A DNA stretch of 16,733 nt from Candidatus Iainarchaeum sp. (GTDB lineage Archaea; Iainarchaeota; Iainarchaeia; Iainarchaeales; JAXPJC01), in assembly GCA_018304445.1 (NCBI GenBank), contig JAGVWD010000020.1, positions 1 to 16,733 of the forward strand, written 5' to 3'. The translations under genes and the position numbers were made by a program. The notes under the pieces are model-generated. The model was given only the letters and a program-made list of their open reading frames with translations. It was not told the origin of the DNA and did not search any database. Positions 1-6,010 of the stretch are shown piece by piece (positions within the stretch are counted from its first letter, which is position 1; each line of letters opens with the position of its first letter).

Positions 1-1
1 T

Positions 2-259
2 TTCTTCTGCGCACTTAAAATTTTGCAGAATGAAAATCCCGATGTGATAATTTCCACTGGCGCCGATGTTGCTGTTCCTGTGTGCTATGCGGCAAAGCTC
101 CTGGGAAGGAAAATAATTTTCATTTAAAGCTTCTGCAGGCCCTTCAGGCCTGGCATTTCAGGAAGGCTTGTTTATCCGATTGCAGACTTATTCATAATCC
201 AGTGGAAAGCGCTCCAGAAGTTCTATCCGCGCGCAAAATTCGGAGGGAGCATCTTCTGA
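2..259 (+). pseudogene. Alg14-like glycosyltransferase subunit, 5'-partial, interrupted by an in-frame TAA
   Basis: The frame starting at base 2 reads as the C-terminal half of an Alg14-type protein, the membrane-anchoring partner of Alg13 in GlcNAc transfer to lipid-linked sugars. Before the stop it contains NPDVIISTGADVAVPVCY; after it come SFCRPFRPGISGRLVYPIAD and FIIQWKALQKFYPRAKFGG. In the family this region reads roughly I-E-S-F...YPIADLF..QW....YP.A...G. The TAA at 125-127 sits exactly where the Glu of IESF is expected, so one G-to-T change at base 125 explains it. The frame then stays open to a TGA at 257-259, which touches the ATG of the Alg13-like gene. The upstream part lies outside the window. 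Either a real nonsense mutation or a sequencing/assembly error. The family call is fairly secure because of the adjacent Alg13-like partner. Confidence 0.75.
242..247 (+). promoter_or_regulatory. Shine-Dalgarno site for the Alg13-like gene
   Basis: GGAGGG lies 11 bases before the ATG at 259. It supports that start over longer in-frame extensions reaching back to about base 82, which would overlap the Alg14-like reading frame. Confidence 0.5.
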
Positions 260-744
260 TGCCGGGAAAAATTTTCATCGCAGTTGGCACGCATCCGATG
301 CAGTTCAACCGCCTGCTGGAGAAAATAGATGGGTTAATTGAAAGTAAAAAATTAAGCGGCAATATTTTTGCCCAAACCGGCTATTCAACCTACAAGCCAA
401 AGCATTACAAATATTCAAAATTCCTTGGTTTTGATGAATTCAAGCAGCATATGAGAAATGCAGGCCTTATTATTGCGCACGGTGGAGAAGGCGTAATTGG
501 AACCGCTTTGCAATTAAATAAAAGAATTATTATCGTTCCGCGCATGGCGCGCTTCCAAGAGCACACAAACGACCATCAGCTTGAGCTTACAAAGGCGGTT
601 GCAAATTCAGGGAATGCAATTGCAGTTTATGATATTGCTGATTTGGAAAATGCATTTAAAAAAATCAATAAGATAAATTTAAAGCAAACTGCGCATGCAA
701 AAGGGATAATAAAAATAATTGGGGGATTCCTGAATGAAAAATGA
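259..744 (+). CDS. Alg13-like glycosyltransferase (GT28 C-terminal type)
   Basis: This 161-residue protein looks like the catalytic, UDP-GlcNAc-binding half of a split Alg13/Alg14 (or EpsE/PssE-type) transferase that acts at the inner face of the membrane with an Alg14-type anchor. Visible features are an opening strand IFIAVGTHPMQFNRLL (residues 5-20), an H-G-G-E-G loop at 74-78 matching the HAGAG-type nucleotide-sugar loop of GT28 enzymes, and V-P-R at 93-95 followed by the family's EHTNDHQLELT stretch. Length is typical of stand-alone Alg13. The start is ATG 259, which overlaps the TGA of the Alg14-like frame; an in-frame extension upstream to about base 82 overlaps that gene and is not credible. 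Because the partner gene has a stop codon, it is unclear whether this subunit has a working anchor. Exact donor and acceptor cannot be told from sequence. Confidence 0.82.
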   Translation: MPGKIFIAVGTHPMQFNRLLEKIDGLIESKKLSGNIFAQTGYSTYKPKHYKYSKFLGFDEFKQHMRNAGLIIAHGGEGVIGTALQLNKRIIIVPRMARFQEHTNDHQLELTKAVANSGNAIAVYDIADLENAFKKINKINLKQTAHAKGIIKIIGGFLNEK

Positions 745-1621
745 CTTCCCGAATGCGAGCATTGTGATTGCAACATTCAATAATGCGCCAATCCTGCGCA
801 AGGTGCTTGAGGCAATGCTCAGATTGGATTACCCTGCGCAGTATGAGATAATTGTTGCAGATGACGGAAGCAAGGACGGCACAAAGCAAATGCTTCAAAG
901 CAATTTCAGAAACAATAAAAAAATAAGGCTGATTTTTCTCAGGCACGGAGGAGTGTGCAAGGCGCGCAATGCGGGAATAAAAGCAGCGCATTTTCCAATA
1001 GTAATAAACATGGACCATGACTGCATTCCCTCGCAAAATTGGCTCAGGGATATGGTTAGGGGATTTGATTCTGAAAAAGTAGGAATTGTTAGCGCTTATG
1101 ACTATTACGGGGGCACATCAACAGCATTCCGCAAAAATCTTCTCAATAAAGTAGGGGGCTATGATGAGGATTATGTGTATTACCGCGAGGATACTGATTT
1201 GAGCTTCAAAATAATGGACCTCGGCTATGAATTCAGGCTTGTAAAGGCGGATTATGTGCACGATCATAAGCTTGCAAAGCCCTCAGGCTTTATGGGTTTA
1301 GCAAAGCACGTAATGCAGCGCCTCAAGTACCATCAAAATGATGTTCTGCTCTACAAAAAGCACCCTACTGAGGTATGCGAAAAATTCCTGAACATAAAAT
1401 TCCATTTCCTTGTTTCCCCGCTCTCTGACTTTAAGGCGGCAACAGGCATTTGGGGAAAGGGCGTTGGCTTCTCAATAAGCAGCCCGCGCGGAATTGTATT
1501 TCTTGAGAACAAAAGCCCCTTGCATGCGCTTATAATTATTCTCGCAGGAATTGCGTATGTAATCGCGGTTAAATTTTCAAGGCTTGTCGGAAGCATGAAA
1601 TTTGGGAAGCTGCTTATCTAG
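734..1621 (+). CDS. Glycosyltransferase family 2 protein
   Basis: This 295-residue GT-A fold glycosyltransferase adds a sugar to a growing glycan from a nucleotide-sugar or lipid-linked donor. The N-terminus SIVIATFNNA and D43-D44-G-S are the GT2 nucleotide-binding start. The metal-binding D-x-D is D94-H95-D96, and E152-D153 in REDTDLSF is the usual general-base ED motif. A hydrophobic stretch near residues 265-279 (ALIIILAGIAYVIAV) suggests a C-terminal membrane anchor. The start at 734 overlaps the preceding gene by 11 bases, with a GGGGG run about 9 bases upstream, so it is likely translationally coupled to the Alg13-like gene. It is the last gene of its operon: a new promoter follows within 35 bases. 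Specificity cannot be assigned. Confidence 0.85.
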   Translation: MKNDFPNASIVIATFNNAPILRKVLEAMLRLDYPAQYEIIVADDGSKDGTKQMLQSNFRNNKKIRLIFLRHGGVCKARNAGIKAAHFPIVINMDHDCIPSQNWLRDMVRGFDSEKVGIVSAYDYYGGTSTAFRKNLLNKVGGYDEDYVYYREDTDLSFKIMDLGYEFRLVKADYVHDHKLAKPSGFMGLAKHVMQRLKYHQNDVLLYKKHPTEVCEKFLNIKFHFLVSPLSDFKAATGIWGKGVGFSISSPRGIVFLENKSPLHALIIILAGIAYVIAVKFSRLVGSMKFGKLLI

Positions 1622-1628
1622 GGAATTA

Positions 1629-1655
1629 TTATAAACAACCCTTCCAATAGTATTA
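1629..1655 (+). promoter_or_regulatory. Archaeal TATA-box promoter of the lipoprotein operon, probably leaderless
   Basis: TTATAAA at 1629-1635 is centred about 24 bases before the ATG at 1656, which puts the expected transcription start at or within a few bases of the start codon. No Shine-Dalgarno sequence precedes this ATG, unlike most internal genes here, which fits a leaderless transcript. The elements ATAAACAA (1631-1638) and ATAGTAT (1647-1653) are 16 bases apart start to start, the same as in the promoter before 6011. Confidence 0.6.
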
Positions 1656-3032
1656 ATGAAAAATATGGATAGAACCATTGTAATTCTGGCTATGGCGCTT
1701 ATTGCATTAATTGTACTGCTCAGCGGCTGCGTTCAGCCGGATAACCCTCCTATTGATCTGAATGCGCCTTCCGGGCTTCTTTACGGCTTCAAGCTGGAAA
1801 ATATTGAGAACAGCAGGGAAATAAGCGAAAATGCATTCAGGCTTGCAGCTGAACTGAATATTGATTATGTGCTTGTGCCGATAAAATATCCTGAAAGGGG
1901 CGCAATAAATGCCAGCGCAGGGGATTTGGACTGGTCTGAAAACCTGGATTACTATTATATTTTTGAGCTTGCAAACAAGTATGATGTTTCTGTCATGCCT
2001 GCATTTTACAAGCTTGGGGGCAAAAATGACAAGGATGCGGAAAAATATGCTGAATTTGTGATTGCTTTTCTTGATGAATTCTATGGAAAAAGGAAAATTG
2101 ATTACATTGAATTCCAGAATGAGCCCATAAAGGATTATGATGGAAAAGTGAGCGCGCGCTTTAAGGGAACTCCGGCAGATCTGGCAAAATCCAACACTGC
2201 CGCTTACCGCAAGGTAAAAGAGAAATATCCCTCAATAAAAATAGGCACTGCTGGCTTTATGGCTTCCGCTGTAAACTCAGAAGAGAACACAATGATGAAC
2301 AATTATTATGAGGAATATTTCTCTGCGGGTGCAAAATTTGATTTTTTGGCGCTTCATTTCTATCCGAAGAACAGCAGCTATCTGCAGACAAAAGGAGAAA
2401 ACGGAGCAGCATATAATTTCTTGTCGGAACATGAGATTCCCTTAACTTACAGGAAGCTTCTTGATGATTTCGGCCATAATAAAAGTGCGATTTTCATAAC
2501 CGAGGGCGATGTTGCAATGCCCTTCAGGAACGCGGGCCCGGACTGGCTTGAGGATGATGAAATTGCAATTCTCCTTGCTGAAAGGCTTGCCCTTGCCTCA
2601 AGCAAGAGCAGGGAAAGCAGAATAATCGGTTTGTTTTCTTCGGGCATTCATTCCCAATCAGCAAAAAAAGCAGAATATTACAAAATGCTGCTGGAATTTG
2701 CAAGAAAATACCCAAATTATTCAAAGCATATTGCAGGGGAAATCAATTCAGAGCATTACTGGGTTGAGGAATTCAAGGATGAAAATGGCAAAAAAATGTG
2801 GCTTGCATTTAATCCGCTCCTTTTCCGGGCTGAAGCCGAGAGTCCGGAAAACCTGAGGGCAATAGCAACAGGAAAATCAATTGCCTCGCCGCAGGAGATG
2901 TTTTTGGATGTTGGAAGCATTAGCGCAGTGAGAATTTCGTCTTTATCCACAACAAGCACATTGGAAGCAATAAATGGAATGATAACATTAAATCTGGGAA
3001 AAGAGCCAGTGTTTATAGAGGAATTGGAATGA
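1656..3032 (+). CDS. Predicted lipoprotein, glycoside hydrolase (clan GH-A-like TIM barrel)
   Basis: The 458-residue protein is probably an exported, lipid-anchored glycosidase. A basic/hydrophobic signal ends in the lipobox LLSGC with Cys25. The following region resembles a (beta/alpha)8 retaining glycosidase: F-Q-N-E-P gives the acid/base candidate E156, LHFYP is a typical strand-end motif, and F-I-T-E-G-D gives the nucleophile candidate E283. A beta-rich tail ends in LGKEPVFIE (447-455), like the closing strand of GH-A C-terminal beta domains. The closest known theme is GH39/GH5-type enzymes, but the exact family and substrate are not decidable by eye. It is the first gene of a three-lipoprotein operon and overlaps the next gene by four bases (ATGA). 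An alternative ATG at 1665 is possible but lies further from the predicted transcription start. Confidence 0.78.
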   Translation: MKNMDRTIVILAMALIALIVLLSGCVQPDNPPIDLNAPSGLLYGFKLENIENSREISENAFRLAAELNIDYVLVPIKYPERGAINASAGDLDWSENLDYYYIFELANKYDVSVMPAFYKLGGKNDKDAEKYAEFVIAFLDEFYGKRKIDYIEFQNEPIKDYDGKVSARFKGTPADLAKSNTAAYRKVKEKYPSIKIGTAGFMASAVNSEENTMMNNYYEEYFSAGAKFDFLALHFYPKNSSYLQTKGENGAAYNFLSEHEIPLTYRKLLDDFGHNKSAIFITEGDVAMPFRNAGPDWLEDDEIAILLAERLALASSKSRESRIIGLFSSGIHSQSAKKAEYYKMLLEFARKYPNYSKHIAGEINSEHYWVEEFKDENGKKMWLAFNPLLFRAEAESPENLRAIATGKSIASPQEMFLDVGSISAVRISSLSTTSTLEAINGMITLNLGKEPVFIEELE

Positions 3033-4732
3033 ACAAGGCGATTGCAATTTCAATTGCTGCATTTCTTGCACTGCTGATTTTATTCAGCGGCTGCGTAACG
3101 CCCGATAACGGAGAAGCAGGCTCATTTGCATTATCCGGATTGGCGGCGGATAAAATAATAGTTACAGAAGCCGTTCCCAAATATGAGGCTGGGAAAGAAG
3201 TGGCAAATTACAATTCTGCTTTTGACAAACAGACAATAGATGTAAAGAACGGGAATGCGGAAATTGCATTGGGAAAAAACCCCGTTTTCATAGAGCTTGA
3301 CGGCAGCTATCCAAAGGCAGACCTTGCCAGCTATGAGGAGTCCCCCTTTGGTTTTCACCCCGCCAATGTCCTTATCCAAGGCTATTCTGACAACGGGTTT
3401 GCAGATGCGGCCAATATTGGCATTAAATTTGCGCGCCAGGGGCTGTATGTCTTCTGGTTTTTGGTACAGCAGGACATTAACTTGCAGGATTATGATTTCA
3501 GCGAATATGATGGGCAATGGAAAAACGTTCCAGAAAATATAAATATCCTTGCAAATATTGACATTGCCCCCTCGCCATTGATAAGCCCGCGTGAAAACCC
3601 GCAACGCGACCCTTCAGAAAGGGAAAGGGCGCTAAGGTATGTGAAGGAAAATTCCTTTTTGCCTTCGGATGAGGAGAAATATGCCGCATTTGTCCACGCG
3701 GCCGTTGAGCGTTATGATGGCGACGGAGTTGATGACATGCCGGGGCTGAAAAATCCGGTAAGATACTGGCAGGTTGGAAATGAGCCTCCAAGCGGATTGA
3801 ATAATTATGCCGAATTCCTGAAGCTGACTTATGATGCAATAAAAGAATCCTGCGCCCGGTGCAAAGTCCTCATAGGGGGAGTTCCTGGCATGCCCCCTGC
3901 TTCAGAATACATATCGCAATTTGACAGCTCTTATCTGCCGATATTGAATGACCTGCCCGGATTGGGGAAATCGTTTGATATTTTTGATTTTCACTGGTAT
4001 GGGAATGCAACCGGGGATTATAAGGGGGCCGAGGAAGCATATGCCCACATAAAGCAGAAAATTGATGCATTGGGGCTTTCTCCCGAAGAATACTGGATAA
4101 CTGAAATGGGGGCATATAGCGGCGACCCTGCCGGGGCTGATGTCAAATACCAGACAGAGGCTCAGCAGGCAGGCGATTATCTGAAGAGGTTTGTTTTTTC
4201 CCTTTCATTGGGCGTTAAAAAGATATTCCCGGCATTCGGCCTTGCCGAAGGCTTCAAGCGCAATGACGGCTATTTTGACCACACGGGATTGATATATGAT
4301 GGAATTGGCAGCAATGACCTCGGGGCGGGCGTTAAAAAACTGGGTTACTACACTTATAAGCTGATGGCGGAGAAGCTGGAAGGCTCAGATTGGGGCAATG
4401 TTGAAGTGGTAAGGAATGGAACTGGCAATATTTACGTCTATAAATTCTACAGAAAGGACCTGGGAAAGTCCATTTATGTCGCATGGCAGGATGATTCTGA
4501 AGAAGCAACGGATGAAACAACTTGGAAGCCGGAATCGGAAGGGGATGTTAAAGGAAAATGCGGCGATGGAATTTGCGGGCCTGTTGAAGAGGAAAAGGGA
4601 ATCTGCCCTGAGGATTGCACTGGAGAAACAGAGGGGGCGGGCGCTGGCGGGGCAATGCAGGGGAAGTGCGGTGATGGAGTGTGCGGTCCGGTTGAAAAAG
4701 AAAAGGGAATATGCCCTGAAGACTGCGGATAG
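3029..4732 (+). CDS. Predicted lipoprotein, glycoside hydrolase-like with two C-terminal CGDG cysteine modules
   Basis: This 567-residue predicted surface glycosidase has a signal peptide with lipobox LFSGC (Cys22). Residues about 40-90 form a small beta segment ending in LGKNPVFIE (81-89). A TIM-barrel region follows, with Y-W-Q-V-G-N-E-P (acid/base candidate E252), FDFHWYGN, and Y-W-I-T-E-M-G (nucleophile candidate E359). KKLGYYTYKLMAEKLEG then leads into a beta tail. The C-terminus carries two cysteine modules of the form K-C-G-D-G-x-C-G-P-V-E...C-P-E-D-C at 510-530 and 546-566, separated by a Gly/Ala linker; the four cysteines per module suggest disulfides outside the cell. It overlaps the upstream lipoprotein gene by four bases, with a GAGG Shine-Dalgarno-like site. 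The barrel fold and catalytic motifs are well supported; substrate and CAZy family are not. Confidence 0.8.
   Translation: MNKAIAISIAAFLALLILFSGCVTPDNGEAGSFALSGLAADKIIVTEAVPKYEAGKEVANYNSAFDKQTIDVKNGNAEIALGKNPVFIELDGSYPKADLASYEESPFGFHPANVLIQGYSDNGFADAANIGIKFARQGLYVFWFLVQQDINLQDYDFSEYDGQWKNVPENINILANIDIAPSPLISPRENPQRDPSERERALRYVKENSFLPSDEEKYAAFVHAAVERYDGDGVDDMPGLKNPVRYWQVGNEPPSGLNNYAEFLKLTYDAIKESCARCKVLIGGVPGMPPASEYISQFDSSYLPILNDLPGLGKSFDIFDFHWYGNATGDYKGAEEAYAHIKQKIDALGLSPEEYWITEMGAYSGDPAGADVKYQTEAQQAGDYLKRFVFSLSLGVKKIFPAFGLAEGFKRNDGYFDHTGLIYDGIGSNDLGAGVKKLGYYTYKLMAEKLEGSDWGNVEVVRNGTGNIYVYKFYRKDLGKSIYVAWQDDSEEATDETTWKPESEGDVKGKCGDGICGPVEEEKGICPEDCTGETEGAGAGGAMQGKCGDGVCGPVEKEKGICPEDCG
4556..4618 (+). 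repeat. CGDG cysteine module, copy 1
   Basis: Encodes residues 510-530 of the second lipoprotein: K-C-G-D-G-I-C-G-P-V-E-E-E-K-G-I-C-P-E-D-C, with cysteines at module positions 2, 7, 17 and 21. Copy 2 in the same protein differs at only two residues. Confidence 0.85.
4664..4726 (+). repeat. CGDG cysteine module, copy 2
   Basis: Encodes residues 546-566 of the second lipoprotein, ending one residue before its C-terminus. It differs from copy 1 by Val for Ile and Lys for Glu. The codons differ more than the residues do, so the duplication is not very recent. Confidence 0.85.
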
Positions 4733-4736
4733 CCTT

Positions 4737-4741
4737 GGTGA
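4737..4741 (+). promoter_or_regulatory. Shine-Dalgarno site deciding the start of the NodB-like gene
   Basis: GGTGA lies five bases before ATG 4747. It favours that start over the upstream in-frame TTG 4735 and GTG, and it gives a signal peptide whose lipobox Cys is residue 22, the same as in the preceding lipoprotein. Confidence 0.5.
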
Positions 4742-4746
4742 ATAAT

Positions 4747-5934
4747 ATGAAGCCTTTGCTCATAATTTTTGTTGCTCTTGCAATTGCATTGCTGGTTCTT
4801 TTCAGCGGCTGCGTCACATATGATGAATGCGATTTGGACAAGGACGGGCAAGTAAGCGAAATTGAAAAGCAGAAATGCGAGCAGGGAAATGGTACTAAAG
4901 GAAAATGCGGCGATGGGGTTTGCGGTCCAATTGAGAAGAAAAATCCCGCAATATGCCCGCAGGACTGCGCTGAAGAGCCCCCTGAAGGGAATGGCGCAGT
5001 TAAAATAAATATTCTGCTCATAGTGCACAGCGGCGAGGGTCCCTGCGAAATGTCAAGAGCCACTTTAACCGATTCAGATTATATAAGGTGCAGGGATGGA
5101 TTGAAGAGCGTTGCAAATGAGCTCTATGAATTGGGAATTCCCGCGACATTTGAGTTTTTGGGGCCTTTTGCAGAGCTGCTCTCAAAGGATGCAAGCTTCT
5201 CATTTGATTCTGACATAATATCAAAGGGCCATAATATCGGATTCCACGGCCATTCGCACTGCTATTACAACGGCACTTTGGGCGCAGAGGGCTGCGGAAA
5301 TGTTGATCTGCAAAACAACCTGTTCTGGGGGCAGATCGGCACTGACCAAAGCCCGACTATGGAGGAGCTTCTCGCAAGGATGGACAGCGCCATGCTATTC
5401 AATGAAAATTCCAGTATAGGAAGCATGCACGGCATGGCTTACCAATACAAGCAGGATCCGGATGCATTAATCGGCGAGCTGGATAAGAGAGGCATTAAGA
5501 TATGGACAAGCACTAAGGCTGTTTCAAGCGATTATCCTGAAAGTTCTGCCTGCAGCAAGGCAAAAACCCTATTGAGCCCGCATCCAATAACCCCTGCTGC
5601 GGCTTATCCAGATGTTGTGTATTTTGACCATGGGCCCGCAAAGGGAGATTCGGACATGCTCGGGGATTCAAAATTCAGATTGGACGCATTGACATCAAGG
5701 TTCGGGGCATTGCTCAAGTGCGCGCAGGATGAGCAGTCGGAAATGCCGTATATTTTCGCAATGGGCACTCACTTATGGAACATCATAACAGACGAGGACG
5801 GAAATGAGGGGGAATATGACGGCATTACGGATATAAAATCATTCAGGCAGTGGGCCAATGGCAATTACGAGGATGAAAGCGCCTTCAGGAAAATAGAGGG
5901 TGTTTATGGGGATTTTACAGCGGCAAACAAATGA
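4747..5934 (+). CDS. Predicted lipoprotein, divergent NodB-like polysaccharide deacetylase with EF-hand loop and CGDG module
   Basis: This is a 395-residue exported lipoprotein with lipobox LFSGC, Cys22. Immediately after it comes a near-perfect EF-hand/dockerin-type calcium loop (D29-x-D31-x-D33-G-x-x-S37-x-x-E40), then one cysteine module at 53-74. The main domain, from about residue 85, resembles the NodB/CE4 fold: an opening strand KINILLIVHSGEG, a GIPATFEFLGPF strand, and GHNIGFHGHSH giving the metal-binding H-x-x-x-H pair (H167, H171). A later M-G-T-H-L-W may be the distal catalytic His. The usual T-F-D-D motif 1 is not evident, so activity or family membership is uncertain. It would remove N-acetyl or similar groups from a surface polysaccharide, consistent with the two upstream glycosidase-like genes and the acetamido-sugar genes downstream. 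It is the last gene of its operon, followed by a promoter. Confidence 0.68.
   Translation: MKPLLIIFVALAIALLVLFSGCVTYDECDLDKDGQVSEIEKQKCEQGNGTKGKCGDGVCGPIEKKNPAICPQDCAEEPPEGNGAVKINILLIVHSGEGPCEMSRATLTDSDYIRCRDGLKSVANELYELGIPATFEFLGPFAELLSKDASFSFDSDIISKGHNIGFHGHSHCYYNGTLGAEGCGNVDLQNNLFWGQIGTDQSPTMEELLARMDSAMLFNENSSIGSMHGMAYQYKQDPDALIGELDKRGIKIWTSTKAVSSDYPESSACSKAKTLLSPHPITPAAAYPDVVYFDHGPAKGDSDMLGDSKFRLDALTSRFGALLKCAQDEQSEMPYIFAMGTHLWNIITDEDGNEGEYDGITDIKSFRQWANGNYEDESAFRKIEGVYGDFTAANK
4903..4968 (+). repeat. CGDG cysteine module, copy 3 (variant)
   Basis: Encodes residues 53-74 of the NodB-like lipoprotein: K-C-G-D-G-V-C-G-P-I-E then a slightly longer loop and C-P-Q-D-C. It sits near the N-terminus, just after the lipid anchor, whereas copies 1 and 2 are at a C-terminus. 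Confidence 0.8.
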
Positions 5935-5978
5935 GGGAAAGCCCGCGGTTTTATAGTACATAACTAGAAAAATAACCA

Positions 5979-6010
5979 TTTATAAACAATCCAAACTATA
6001 GTATACTATT
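5979..6010 (+). promoter_or_regulatory. Archaeal TATA-box promoter of the nucleotide-sugar operon, probably leaderless
   Basis: TTTATAAA at 5979-5986 is centred about 28 bases before the ATG at 6011, so the transcript should start at or just before the start codon. No Shine-Dalgarno sequence is present. ATAAACAA (5982-5989) and ATAGTAT (5998-6004) have the same 16-base offset as in the promoter before 1656. The remaining gap from 5935 is AT-rich and includes another ATAGTA at 5953-5958. Confidence 0.65.
5998..6009 (+). promoter_or_regulatory. 12-bp perfect palindrome over the predicted transcription start
   Basis: ATAGTATACTAT is its own reverse complement and ends one base before ATG 6011, downstream of the TATA box. 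Its position over the predicted start site would suit a repressor operator or an initiator element. An AT-rich 12-bp palindrome can occur by chance, so function is inferred. Confidence 0.4.

Noticed and set aside
82..258. In-frame upstream extension of the Alg13-like gene
   Set aside because: It overlaps the Alg14-like frame, which has clear family residues. ATG 259 with GGAGGG upstream gives a normal-length Alg13.
3131..3604. Minus-strand open frame of 157 codons
   Set aside because: It lies wholly opposite the second lipoprotein gene and has no family features.
4474..5063. Long minus-strand open frames of 171-184 codons opposite the lipoprotein genes
   Set aside because: They are antisense shadows of the cysteine-module and signal-peptide coding regions, with no recognisable domain or start context.
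5935..5960. Possible transcription terminator after the NodB-like gene (GCGG followed by TTTT)
   Set aside because: Only a four-base T run and no convincing stem; too weak to call.
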